Part shown: positions 37,119 to 46,204 of the stretch, one piece after another
How the letters are laid out: each line of letters starts with the position of its first letter
How positions within the stretch are numbered: the stretch's first letter is position 1
Assembly (NCBI GenBank): GCA_003508005.1
Contig: DNUE01000034.1
Location: 45,819-109,818 of the forward strand
Origin: Desulfobulbaceae bacterium
Lineage (GTDB): Bacteria; Desulfobacterota; Desulfobulbia; Desulfobulbales; Desulfobulbaceae
Reading direction: 5' to 3'
Length of the DNA: 64,000 nt
Notes under the pieces: generated by a model
Seen by the model: only the letters and a program-made list of their open reading frames with translations
The model's database searches: none
What the model was told of the DNA's origin: nothing
Position numbers and translations under genes: made by a program

Positions 37119-37237
37119 GATTCCCCGGCAAAGATATTAGAAAGTGAAATACCTGAAAGACTGCAGTATACTATTTATATAAGATAAGGTCTCTATTTCT
37201 ACCGGGAGGGCACCCCGGGTCTCCCGAGGAGATGCGC

Positions 37238-37969
37238 ATGCACGAAGACATCACGGATATTCTCACCCTGGAAGTCAAAAAAGAGATGGCCGATCGCTAC
37301 TTCGGGTTCCGCAAGCTTATCGAGGAGGACATCAGAGAGTACGACAATCAGGTCCTGACCTCGTTTAAGCGGCTGGAGCAGCAAATCGGCTTTGATCTGG
37401 TCAGGCTGTACATCCTCCTGAAAGATGAGAATCTTATCCATGAATTTTTCCAGTTGGCCGGACTCGATCAGCTGATCTTCTATGACCCCTACCTGGCCGA
37501 GTCACCCACTCTGCGGCAAAAAGTCTTTGCCGGGCAGAAAATCCGGGGACTGACCAGGGCCGGCCGTTTCAAGAACATGATCTTCGACACCTACGAAACC
37601 CTGAGCAACGACATCAACCAGTACCGCCAGAATCTGGCGAAACTCGCCAGTGAGCGCAACTCCATTGCCGAGGAAATCCAGCTTTTCTACCACAAACACG
37701 ACCTCGGCGTCATGATGGACTTTCTCCGGGGACTGGACGGCTCTGGCGGCTCCCAAGCGGGCGACATGGCGGGCGGTCTTGCGCAGCAGTCCGGAAACAC
37801 CCTTGAGGAAAAATTGAAGGTCCAGCCCCCACCGCCGGTGCACGAACTGCTGCCGGATATCCAGCCGGTCATTCCTCTCTCACGGCTCAAGGACGCATTC
37901 AAGAGAATCGTGAACCTGGCCTTTATCTCCCAGGGCAGACCGGACCTGAAACAGATCGTCAGCTCCTGA
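37238..37969 (+). CDS. Protein of unknown function
   Basis: 243 residues, no signal peptide or membrane helix. Mostly helical, with RYFGFRKLIEEDIREYDNQV, LVRLYILLKDENLIHEFF and a coiled middle (NLAKLASERNSIAEEIQLFY), then a Gly/Pro-rich linker (about 165-205) and a small terminal domain. No family recognised. The ATG at 37238 has GAGGAG about 6 bases upstream, better than an in-frame ATG at 37232. An AT-rich stretch at 37165-37190 upstream could hold its promoter. Confidence 0.78.
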   Translation: MHEDITDILTLEVKKEMADRYFGFRKLIEEDIREYDNQVLTSFKRLEQQIGFDLVRLYILLKDENLIHEFFQLAGLDQLIFYDPYLAESPTLRQKVFAGQKIRGLTRAGRFKNMIFDTYETLSNDINQYRQNLAKLASERNSIAEEIQLFYHKHDLGVMMDFLRGLDGSGGSQAGDMAGGLAQQSGNTLEEKLKVQPPPPVHELLPDIQPVIPLSRLKDAFKRIVNLAFISQGRPDLKQIVSS

Positions 37970-38107
37970 GTGATCCCTCGCCATAGCGAAAATCGGCGCA
38001 GGCGTAACCCGGCACTGGGAACTTATCGATGTCGGAATCGGCAGCGGATTCGATCGGGCTGTCCATTTCCGCGGCCTGTTTCGCTGTGCCCTACCCACCT
38101 TCCGTCT

Positions 38108-38902
38108 TCAATCCAAATCCTTTGGCTCGGTGATCACCGGCTCCCTGCCGCAGACCGGGCAGTCCTCCTGGCGTTGCAGCGGGAGCCGGCGAAACTCCAT
38201 GGTCAACGCGTCAAAGCACAGCAGGATATTCCCGAGCAACTGGCCGGCGCCGGCCAGATACTTCAATGCCTCGGCTGCCTGGATGCTCCCCAGCATGCCG
38301 GTCACCGGACCAAGAACGCCTGCCTCGGCGCAGGTTTCCACCGCCGAGGGTTCCGGCGGCTGGCGGAAGATGCAGCGGTAGCAGGCGGTCCGGCCTGGGA
38401 GGATGGTCATGGCTTGACCCTGAAAGCGAAGCACCCCGGCGTGGGAAAGGGGGATGCCCGCCAGGACGCAGGCGTCGTTCAAGAGAAATTTCGCGGCGAA
38501 ATTATCCGTGCCGTCGATGACAAAGTCATACCCCCTGATGATCTCCAGGGCGTTGGCAGCGCAGAAACTGGCATGCAGCGGCAGGACCTCGATCTCCGGG
38601 TTGATTGCCAGCATGGCCTCGGCCGCCGACTCCACCTTGACCCGGCCCAGACCCGAGGTGGCGTGGGCAATCTGGCGCTGCAGGTTGGAAAGCTCTACCC
38701 GGTCGCTGTCCACGATGCCGATGGTGCCGACGCCCGCCGCAGCGAGATAGAGGGATGCCGGCGAACCCAGCCCGCCGACGCCGACGACCAGCACTCTGGC
38801 CCGGCCCAGCTTGCGCTGCCCCTCCACCCCCACCTCCCGGAGGAGGATCTGCCGGCTATAGCGTTCCTGCTGCTCCGGGGAAAAAATTTTCTCTGCCGCC
38901 AT
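38108..38902 (-). CDS. MoeB/ThiF/HesA-family adenylyltransferase (E1-like)
   Basis: 264 residues. It adenylates the C-terminal glycine of a ubiquitin-like sulfur carrier (MoaD or ThiS class). QQERYSRQILLREVG, the nucleotide loop GVGGLGSPASLYLAAAGVG, DSDRVELSNLQRQI, and two zinc CxxC pairs (YRC and CPVCG) are present. No thiS or moaD gene is adjacent, so which carrier it serves is open. Start at ATG 38902 leaves a distant GGGGGA; an upstream GTG is possible. Confidence 0.88.
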   Translation of the reverse strand: MAAEKIFSPEQQERYSRQILLREVGVEGQRKLGRARVLVVGVGGLGSPASLYLAAAGVGTIGIVDSDRVELSNLQRQIAHATSGLGRVKVESAAEAMLAINPEIEVLPLHASFCAANALEIIRGYDFVIDGTDNFAAKFLLNDACVLAGIPLSHAGVLRFQGQAMTILPGRTACYRCIFRQPPEPSAVETCAEAGVLGPVTGMLGSIQAAEALKYLAGAGQLLGNILLCFDALTMEFRRLPLQRQEDCPVCGREPVITEPKDLD

Positions 38903-38946
38903 CGCGGAAGTGTCTCCCCCATTCCTCCGGAACGTGCCCACAAAAA

Positions 38947-39684
38947 CTACTTCCGTGTTCCTGGCCCGGACGCGAGCGCACGGTCCGCATTCTGCAGGAG
39001 GATGACAAAATTTCCCGGGTCAAGGCAGGCGCCGGCGACCATGACCCCGGCAATCTCCGGCAGGGCAATCAGCGCGGCCACGTTGCCGCCATCAACCCCG
39101 CCGCCGTACAGCACCGGCCGCCCGCCTGACATCCTGGCGAAAAAGCGGGCATCTTCAGCCACGCGTGCCGTGTTGCGTGCCACCTCCGGCGCATCTCCTT
39201 CGTCAGCGATGCATCCGAGCAGGGTTTTTTCCAGGTCTGCCGCTTCCAGCGCGGCCAGCTGGCCGGCAATCCCGGCCCGGCTTACGCACAGGATCGGCTG
39301 CAGTTCGGCCGCCAAGGCCTCGCTGACCTTGTTGGCCGCATCCTGATTGGTTTCATGGAAGTAGCGGCGGCGCTCACGGTGTCCCACCAGTACAAAGTCC
39401 GTCAGACCGCTCAGCCAATCGGCCGGGGTCGAGCCGGTGTAGCTGCCCTGGGGAAAGGGAGAGACATCCTGCGCCGCCAGCGCCACTCCGGGCAGATCGC
39501 GACAGCGACTCCGCAATTCAGCCAGCAGCAGAAAGGGCACCGCCAGGATCACCTGGAGCAGCGGGGAGGGGCGGTACTGCCGGGCAAAGGTGTCGATCCA
39601 CCTCCCGGCCGCGACGGGCGACAGACTGGCCTTCCAGTTGGCCAGGACTATCTTGTTGCTGATGGATGGGGTATCAGAATGCAT
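38947..39684 (-). CDS. Divergent triosephosphate isomerase-like protein
   Basis: 245 residues. TIM features kept: the catalytic Lys in VLANWKASLS, the His in GHRERRRYFHETN, and the phosphate-binding YGGGVDGGN. The loop-6 signature AYEPVWAIGTG is missing; the matching stretch reads CIADEGDAP, so the hinge and the position of the catalytic Glu are not conserved. It may be inactive or altered in function, with a standard TpiA elsewhere. ATG 39684 with GGAGG; it overlaps the end of the upstream SDR gene by 11 bases. Confidence 0.75.
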   Translation of the reverse strand: MHSDTPSISNKIVLANWKASLSPVAAGRWIDTFARQYRPSPLLQVILAVPFLLLAELRSRCRDLPGVALAAQDVSPFPQGSYTGSTPADWLSGLTDFVLVGHRERRRYFHETNQDAANKVSEALAAELQPILCVSRAGIAGQLAALEAADLEKTLLGCIADEGDAPEVARNTARVAEDARFFARMSGGRPVLYGGGVDGGNVAALIALPEIAGVMVAGACLDPGNFVILLQNADRALASGPGTRK

Positions 39685-40888
39685 CTTTCCTCCCGGCCTG
39701 CCGCAACTCAACCAGCTCCGGGAACGGCGCTAGGGAGTCGGCATGGACAAAATTTAAAAGGTTCCTGGGGTGATGGACAAAATCATCCTCGAACTCGAAC
39801 TTGCCCAGGTATTCCTCATTGAAGGTGGTGATCAGGTTGAGGTGGCCCCAGCGTTCCAGGTAGTAGACCACCAGCCTGGGCAGGACGGAATAAATCGTCT
39901 CGCCGGGAAAGGGATCGACAAAGCTTGAATCCCGGAGCTTCTGGTTGGACAGGGCCTGGGTTTTGTAAAAATGTTCCAGGAAGATGAGTTCGGGCGGCAG
40001 CCAGACGCTGATGCCGAACCAGCTGAGGATGCTGGCCAGCCACTGCAGAAAAACCTTGCCGGACCGGATGATCGGATAGGGCACGTAAATTTCCCGAGGC
40101 CGATTCAATTCCAGGAAGGAACGGATGGTCAGAATCAGGTCAGCCATCTCCACCGGGTCCTTGTCGACAAAATGATAGGTTTCCCCGGAGAACTCCTCGC
40201 GGTGGTCCAGGACATGGTGGACAAAGTAGGGGATCTTGTTGGCATTGGTATAGGAATGCCTGACCCCCTTGCGGGTGACCATGAAGGGCATGGCCTCGTC
40301 GGCGATGGAAAAGAAGAGGCGGTGGAAGCCATGAATCTTGTGGTCATGCTCCCCGTAAACGATGGCAATGCGGATGATGGTGAAATCCAGGCCCTGGGTC
40401 TTGCCCATGTGCCTGAGGGTCCGCTCGGCCATCAGCTTCGACTTGGCGTAATGGGTCAGGGACGGCGACAGGGGAAGGCTCTCCTCTTCGGACAGGTTCT
40501 CCCCGTTGGGCAACGTCGCCGCCGAGCTGATGTGGATGTAGGGGATATCTAAAGCGCAGCAGGCGCGGGCCAGGTTGATGCTGCCGAGATAATTTACCTC
40601 AAAGGCCAGCTGGGCGTCGCAGTCCAGGGCGGCCACCGCCGAATTGATCACAAAATCTGGCCGGGTGCGGATCAGGTAGTTCTTTATATCATCGGCATTG
40701 CGGATGGAGAGCTTTTTGCTGCTGGGGGCGCGGATATCGATTTTATGCTCGGTCTTGGTCTTGAAGTAATGGACCAGGGTGCCGCCGATCAGGCCGGATC
40801 CGCCGATCAGTACTCCCAGGCGCTTTCTGCCGTTCCCGGCCTGCGCCGTCGCAGCAACGCTTGCTGTGTCTTCCTGCACCGATTTCAT
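39674..40888 (-). CDS. NAD-dependent epimerase/dehydratase, extended SDR
   Basis: 404 residues. N-terminal NAD loop GVLIGGSGLIGGTLVHYF, the catalytic YAKSK near residue 150 with the preceding Ser pair in HISSAATLP, and the VNYLGSINLARA helix. The C-terminal third (LQWLASILSWFGISVWLPPE) is hydrophobic and unusual for plain sugar epimerases, hinting at a membrane-associated or sterol/hopanoid-like substrate, which is inference only. It is upstream of, and overlaps, the TIM-like gene. Confidence 0.82.
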   Translation of the reverse strand: MKSVQEDTASVAATAQAGNGRKRLGVLIGGSGLIGGTLVHYFKTKTEHKIDIRAPSSKKLSIRNADDIKNYLIRTRPDFVINSAVAALDCDAQLAFEVNYLGSINLARACCALDIPYIHISSAATLPNGENLSEEESLPLSPSLTHYAKSKLMAERTLRHMGKTQGLDFTIIRIAIVYGEHDHKIHGFHRLFFSIADEAMPFMVTRKGVRHSYTNANKIPYFVHHVLDHREEFSGETYHFVDKDPVEMADLILTIRSFLELNRPREIYVPYPIIRSGKVFLQWLASILSWFGISVWLPPELIFLEHFYKTQALSNQKLRDSSFVDPFPGETIYSVLPRLVVYYLERWGHLNLITTFNEEYLGKFEFEDDFVHHPRNLLNFVHADSLAPFPELVELRQAGRKDAF

Positions 40889-41211
40889 CCTCTTTCCATC
40901 CAGAACCTAGGTATCGATTTATAGCACAATACCTGAGGAAATCCACAGCTTTTCGCAAGCGTATCCCGGGGGTACACTCTCCTTTTCCCGGCCCTTCACC
41001 TCCATGCTGCCAGTTCATCCGCTCTCCGCCATGCTCCAGTATCCCCCGGTATCCGATCCCGGGGCAATGGCTGCACGTCTCGTCCGTTTCCGGTTAATCA
41101 GTTCAATTTGCGCATACACATATCGCGCACCAATAAAATAACTCCCTGGCCGCATCTGCCGCCAGGGAGTTGTCAGGTTCAGGCTCCGCCTATCATCCCG
41201 GGAACGGGTTG
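40889..41211. other. Intergenic region between the SDR gene and the large secreted-protein gene
   Basis: 323 bases. Apart from the terminator at 41130-41171, I see no gene, repeat or clear promoter here. Very short frames lack ribosome binding sites and similarity. Confidence 0.6.
41130..41171 (-). terminator. Terminator after the 1499-residue secreted-protein gene
   Basis: AACTCCCTGGC (41140-41150) pairs with GCCAGGGAGTT (41161-41171); on the minus strand the stem is followed by ATTTTATTG. It lies 40 bases beyond the gene's stop. Confidence 0.85.
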
Positions 41212-44200
41212 TCAATTTCCCCCGCCAGCTATGGCCGGCAGGAACATCGGCCAGGGGAAGGTGTCCGTGATGAAGGTCATGACGCTGCTGTACGATGTCC
41301 CGGCCGCGTTGATGGCCACCAGACGGACATAATAGGTCGTCCCCTGCCTCAGCCCCCCCAGCAGGGCAGAGATGCTGACCGGCGTGCAGGAGGAGCTGAA
41401 CATACTCGCGGTGCGCTGGTCATAGACGCCGGGCACGGTGCCGTACTCGAAGTAGTACTCCGTGGCCTGGCACTGCGGATCGACCTGGGCCTCCACCATG
41501 GCGGCAACCTTCGTCACCCCGCTGAATCCCGTCGAGGTAATGACCGGCAAGGCCATGACCCGAAGGGTGACCGGCAGATAGTCCGCACTGTAAGGGGTAT
41601 CGTTGTCCACGATGAGATATCCCTTCTTGACCTCGCCCGGGGTCAGCCCGGCCGCGTCAAAGGCAAGATCGACCGTTTGGGAGCCTGCCGCGGCAATACT
41701 GCCGCCGGCAGGAGATACGGTCAGCCAGGGGATGTCCAGGTCGCAGGTGCCCGTTTCCCCGGAATCGATTTCGTGCACGGTCTGCGTCGTCTGGTCCACG
41801 GCCCACAGGTGGCCGCCGCAGCCCATAGCCAGACCGGCGCCGCTGTAATCGCTGCCGAAGGCGGCGGTATCGAACTGGCCGCTGACGGCGAAATCGCCGC
41901 TGGCCGGGACAGAAACCACATAGATTTCCGGATTGGCCAAAGACCCGTTGACCATGACAAAGAGGTGGTCGGTCAGCGGATTGAAGGCGAGGCCGGAGAT
42001 CGCCAGGCCCAGGTCGGTCGAGCGGAGGATGGTGCCGCCGCGGTCGAACTCGTGGATGGTGGAATCGTTCCAGCCGCCGGCATAAAAGGTATCGGTCTTG
42101 CGGTTGTAGGCCAGGCCCCGCTGGCTGGTGCCGAAGGCGGGGCAGATCGTGCTGCCGGTCGCGGTTAGCGTGGCCGGGTCCAGCTCATGGATGCAGTTGT
42201 CGCCTCCGACCGCCACCTGCCACAGGGTCTCATTAACCCAGTCATAGGCGAGATCCGCCATAAAGACCGCCCCGCCCAGCCCGGCCACGTCGATGCTCCC
42301 GCCGGTTGCGGTTCCACCGAGGTCGAATTCCTGGTCGAGATCACCGCCGCCGGCACCCGCTGCGGACACATTGCCCAGCCAGAGTGTCGTGGAATCGTTC
42401 TGGTGGCCGATTCCCCAGGGAAACGCCATGCCGCTGGCCCAGGACTGGACCACGTCGCCGGCCGCGGCGATGACCGGCACATTGGGTACCGGGTAGTCGT
42501 AGCGCGCGCCGCTGGCATCCATCGCCTCGAGGTTCTTGGGCGACATATGTCGGACCGGCACGGCATAGGGCCCTGCCGGCCGCACCGGGGGCGGGGCATT
42601 AATTTCAGTCAGCAAAAAAGCAGAGGTGGCCGTTCCGTCGTTGCTGACCAGGACGGATCGGTTGTCGGTGCCGCCCGGGGGGAGAATAACCTCCACGGCC
42701 GTGGGGTCGGTGCTGATCAGTCCCGCCTCAAGAGAGAAATTTTCTTCTTTCGAACCGAGCAGGGGCACACTCACGTACCGATTGAGGGTGACATAGCCTC
42801 CTCCTTTTGCGGCGCTCAGCAACACCGTCCCCGAAGAAGGCAGATACAGGGTATAAAATCCGTCCGCCAGGGAGGCGTCGTCCGGGGTGGCCACGGTCGT
42901 CGCCGAATGGCCGAGGCCGTCGGCAACCTGGGCCCCGTTCAGCGGCGCCCCGGTATTGGCGTCAAAGACATGGCCGACAACGAAACCGCCGTCCGAGGGA
43001 GGTGTACACGTTGATGTTTGGACAACGACCTCGTCCACCTGCCACCACCAGTCCCAGCCAGGGGCAATGTAGTGGAAGCGCACCCGCACGCTCGCCTGGC
43101 CGGCGGCGATCGCCGTGATGTCCACGCTGGCGGTCTTGGGGCCGCGGTCGTCCACCCCATACCGGCGCCAGGCATTGGTCCAGGTGGCGCCGTTGTCAAT
43201 GGAGACATCCACGTCGAAGGTATCAGTTACGCTTAAGGCATTGACGTCGTATTTGAACTGGAGGGCCACAGCGGACAGGCCGCTGCAGTCGATCAGTGGT
43301 GAAACCAGTTCGGTGTTCATCGTTGTCCCTGAGCCGCAGGCGTCGCTGTCGGCGATGGCATAGCAGCCGCTGCCGCCGGTCAGATTCGCTCTGGTGCTTC
43401 CAGGGATGATGTTCCAGATACAGCCCCCGCCGAGATTGTTGGCCGCCCAGCCGGGAGGCAGGGCGCAGCCGTCAAAGTTTTCAGAAAAGATGCTTGCCGG
43501 CAGAGAGAAGGAATACCCGGTCGCCGTACAGGTTGCATCCGCCTGCAGGGTGAAACCCCGCACAACATCCCCGCTGCTCAGGTCCACGGTAGCAGTGTCG
43601 CCATCATAGGTGTCCGCGGCAGCCGTTACCGAATAGGTCCCTGCCGGCAGATCAACGGAGTAGCCGCCCGTGGCCGGACTGGTCCAGACCGATCCCGGGC
43701 CGTAGTCCACCTCGGCGTACAGGGGCCAGCCGGTGGCCCCATCCGTCACCGTGCCGCTCAGGGTATAATACGTGGCCGCCGCCAGAACAAAATCCTGCGT
43801 GGTGGTCATACCGTCGACAACAGCGATCACCGCGCTGCTTGTCGTGTATCCGAATTTTTCCGCGGTCACCGTATAGGTCCCCACCGGCAGCGCGGCGAAT
43901 CTGTAGCTGCCGTCGGCGGCGGTGGTCGTGGAGACCTGTACCGAACCGAGGTCGTCCACGGTCACGGTTGCCCCGGCAATGGGCGCCGCACCGGAGTCGC
44001 TGACCATCCCGGCCAGCACTCCGCTTGGCCCTGCCGTGCAACCGGGAAACTTGAACGAGGCGACCCTGGTCTGCCACCCGGTATTGCTAGTCGTCTGGTA
44101 ATATTCCTGGGTGTACCAGAAGGTGCATTCGTCCACCGGGTCGACGCTCATCATCGAGTAGTCGCCCCAGCGGGCTGCGCTTCCTGTCTGGGAGCCGGAA

Positions 44201-45711
44201 CCGGCAATAATTGTCGTCTCACCCTGACCCAGGGTGTCGGCGGCATCGCCGGCCAGGCGGCCCACGTAGCGAATGGAGGGGTAGGTCGCGGCGCTGGACA
44301 GCGAATAACCCAGGGCCATGTTGCCCTGGCCGTCCATGGCGATGGAGCCCATCCAGCGGTGCTCGCCGTCCGGGCTGTCTCCAGCATAGGTGCCCTGCTG
44401 CTCTATCGCCCAGCCGGAACCGGTGTTTTGCAGTTCGTACCAGCGAATGCCGGCGACACCACTGCCGGCATCCACGGTGTGGTTGACCACCATGGCCTGG
44501 TGGCTGCCGAAATTGCGGTACTGCAGCCGGTACATCAGCCGGTCGCCCAGATTATCCAGCAGTTGCGGTGTTCCCGGCTGGGGCACGGTGGTTCTGGCAA
44601 GGGTGGTGAAGGGGGCAACGACCAGGGGCGAGTTCGCTGCGGCAGTGAAGGTGGCGTTGGCCGGGGTAGTCCAGTCAACGTGGAACTCATACATCTCCAG
44701 CTGATCGGCCGGATAGCTCCAGGCGTCGTCGTCGAACTGGACAAAGTAGTTCGGCGCACCGTCCGGCGGCGTGGCCAGTCCGTCAGCATCGGCGGGCAGC
44801 ATTGCCCCGAGCTCGGGATGGCTCGCCCCCAGGTCGAAATAGACCATGGCCGCCGAACCGCCCGCCAGCATGGCGCTCCGGTCAAAGGCCACCGCGCCCT
44901 GACCGGCCCAGGAAAGGCCGCTGGCGCTGTCGAACTGGTTGATGGCCATGTAGTACCCGTCCGGCCAGACCCCGAACTTGGGGTAGTCGTTCATAATGGT
45001 GGTGCTCAGTTCGTAATCGTAGAGATGCCATTCGCCGGTGGGGTCGCCGGTCTTGGAGATCGCGATGCACTGGTGGTAAGGTCCCTGGATGGAAAACTGG
45101 CTGAGGAGCCAGCGGTCGGCATACTGGTCGTAGAGGACGATGGGGTCGCCGTGGTTGGTCGTCTCGCAAACGCCGCCGAAGCCCGACCACAGGAAATTGT
45201 TCGCCAGGGCAGATGTGAGCGGCGTGCCCGCCTTGTCAAAGATCCGGAAATAGAGATTGGTAATCTGGACATAATGATTCGGCCCCACATCACCGCAGGT
45301 ATCCGGTGGGTAGACCCCGGCGATATTGTTGAGGCCCTCGAAATTGACCAAGGGGTCGGGCATGGCCCCGACCGGTCTGCTCTGCTGCAACGCCCCGTCC
45401 TCAACGGGCGCCGAGGGTTGCCGGGGCGCCTGGCCGCCCTGCTTTTCCGGATAGCCGATCCATTGGGCCGCCTCTTCTTCCGAAGCCCGCATCGGATGCA
45501 CCGGGGCCTGCATGTCGCGCACGGGCTGCGAAACAGCCTGTTTTACCGGGTAAATGACCCTTGGCTTAAGTTGTTCAGGGGCAGCCAAGGCGCTGGCATA
45601 CAGGCCGAGCAGCAGCAAACTCACCAGGAAGGGGTAAAGAACGAGGTGCCCTGTTTTCCGATTCCCATCGCAGCAAGGTCTGGTCCATTTCACGCGTTCA
45701 CCTTGTTCCAT
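41212..45711 (-). CDS. Large secreted multidomain protein
   Basis: 1499 residues. A signal peptide (LVLYPFLVSLLLLGLYASALA, about 23-43) is followed by a propeller-like exported domain (about 110-590; PPDTCGDVGPNHYVQITN, DQYADRWLLSQF, WPDGYYMAINQF), two carboxypeptidase-regulatory-like beta domains (SDSGAAPIAGATVTVDD, LPVGTYTVTAEKFGY), a cleaved-adhesin/MAM-like domain (ENFDGCALPPGWAANN), a third regulatory-like domain, a second propeller-like stretch and a fibronectin-III-like end (GTTYYVRLVAINAAG). No LPXTG, PEP-CTERM or type IX-type sorting signal is visible at the C-terminus. Probably an extracellular or surface protein; target unknown. Confidence 0.82.
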   Translation of the reverse strand: MEQGERVKWTRPCCDGNRKTGHLVLYPFLVSLLLLGLYASALAAPEQLKPRVIYPVKQAVSQPVRDMQAPVHPMRASEEEAAQWIGYPEKQGGQAPRQPSAPVEDGALQQSRPVGAMPDPLVNFEGLNNIAGVYPPDTCGDVGPNHYVQITNLYFRIFDKAGTPLTSALANNFLWSGFGGVCETTNHGDPIVLYDQYADRWLLSQFSIQGPYHQCIAISKTGDPTGEWHLYDYELSTTIMNDYPKFGVWPDGYYMAINQFDSASGLSWAGQGAVAFDRSAMLAGGSAAMVYFDLGASHPELGAMLPADADGLATPPDGAPNYFVQFDDDAWSYPADQLEMYEFHVDWTTPANATFTAAANSPLVVAPFTTLARTTVPQPGTPQLLDNLGDRLMYRLQYRNFGSHQAMVVNHTVDAGSGVAGIRWYELQNTGSGWAIEQQGTYAGDSPDGEHRWMGSIAMDGQGNMALGYSLSSAATYPSIRYVGRLAGDAADTLGQGETTIIAGSGSQTGSAARWGDYSMMSVDPVDECTFWYTQEYYQTTSNTGWQTRVASFKFPGCTAGPSGVLAGMVSDSGAAPIAGATVTVDDLGSVQVSTTTAADGSYRFAALPVGTYTVTAEKFGYTTSSAVIAVVDGMTTTQDFVLAAATYYTLSGTVTDGATGWPLYAEVDYGPGSVWTSPATGGYSVDLPAGTYSVTAAADTYDGDTATVDLSSGDVVRGFTLQADATCTATGYSFSLPASIFSENFDGCALPPGWAANNLGGGCIWNIIPGSTRANLTGGSGCYAIADSDACGSGTTMNTELVSPLIDCSGLSAVALQFKYDVNALSVTDTFDVDVSIDNGATWTNAWRRYGVDDRGPKTASVDITAIAAGQASVRVRFHYIAPGWDWWWQVDEVVVQTSTCTPPSDGGFVVGHVFDANTGAPLNGAQVADGLGHSATTVATPDDASLADGFYTLYLPSSGTVLLSAAKGGGYVTLNRYVSVPLLGSKEENFSLEAGLISTDPTAVEVILPPGGTDNRSVLVSNDGTATSAFLLTEINAPPPVRPAGPYAVPVRHMSPKNLEAMDASGARYDYPVPNVPVIAAAGDVVQSWASGMAFPWGIGHQNDSTTLWLGNVSAAGAGGGDLDQEFDLGGTATGGSIDVAGLGGAVFMADLAYDWVNETLWQVAVGGDNCIHELDPATLTATGSTICPAFGTSQRGLAYNRKTDTFYAGGWNDSTIHEFDRGGTILRSTDLGLAISGLAFNPLTDHLFVMVNGSLANPEIYVVSVPASGDFAVSGQFDTAAFGSDYSGAGLAMGCGGHLWAVDQTTQTVHEIDSGETGTCDLDIPWLTVSPAGGSIAAAGSQTVDLAFDAAGLTPGEVKKGYLIVDNDTPYSADYLPVTLRVMALPVITSTGFSGVTKVAAMVEAQVDPQCQATEYYFEYGTVPGVYDQRTASMFSSSCTPVSISALLGGLRQGTTYYVRLVAINAAGTSYSSVMTFITDTFPWPMFLPAIAGGGN

Positions 45712-46204
45712 ATTCTCTCCCGGCAGTCTTTTTCATGAGTTGGCTGGAAACGGACAGGAAAGTCCGCTCCGCAAATGAACAGCATTACAATATTGATACT
45801 CTTTTCCCCTCTCCATTTCAATGCTGTCATTCTTCCTGTCGCATTTTTTTTTATATCAGGAGCACTGATCCTCCGGAATTTGCCTCTGCTGGCTGCCAAA
45901 ATCCTGTGGGCTCAGGCGGCAATCGACCTGCTCCCGGACTCGTCAGCATCGGTTCAGTCCCCGCCATTTCTCCGGAAAAGGTCCCCGCTCAGCGGCAAGG
46001 GCGCCTGCCGATTATCCAGGACCTGAGTTTTTTCAAACACTTGACAGCGCTCTCGCATTAGGTATACTCAAAGAAGCAGAGAGCCTTCGGGACGGCGGGC
46101 ACCGGCGAATTTCCGCATTGGCGGCCGGAATGCCGACGCCGACGGAAATCACGGTTATGCGCTGCCCCACGGCATGCGGTGGAAATATCTAGCCGGGAGA
46201 TGGT
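45712..46204. other. Divergent intergenic region with the ompA-like leader
   Basis: 493 bases. It contains the upstream region of the secreted-protein gene, the promoter at 46041-46068 and a leader of about 130 bases. A hydrophobic 83-codon frame at 45775-46026 (plus) has no ribosome binding site and is not called. The leader can fold through its GC-rich stretch at 46087-46150, but I could not match it to a known riboswitch. Confidence 0.6.
46041..46068 (+). promoter_or_regulatory. Sigma-70 promoter of the OmpA-like gene
   Basis: TTGACA at 46041-46046, a 16-base spacer and TATACT at 46063-46068: a near-consensus pair. The predicted start of transcription is near 46075, leaving a leader of about 130 bases before the ATG at 46205. 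Confidence 0.8.

Noticed and set aside
35397..37187. Open frame of 596 codons on the plus strand
   Set aside because: Antisense shadow of dnaG, whose motifs are clear on the other strand.
37990..38070. Third locus of the hexamer repeat (GATGTCGGAATCGGCAGCGG)
   Set aside because: Only two or three units match and the rest is degenerate; it may be a decayed copy but is too weak to call.
44359..45738. Open frame of 459 codons on the plus strand
   Set aside because: Antisense to the secreted-protein gene, with low-complexity composition and no ribosome binding site.
45775..46026. Hydrophobic 83-codon frame in the divergent region
   Set aside because: No ribosome binding site and no similarity that I can see; the promoter at 46041 lies after it, not before.
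46087..46204. Possible cyclic-di-GMP riboswitch in the OmpA-like leader
   Set aside because: I could not place the conserved GEMM motif residues, so the leader is reported only as unexplained.
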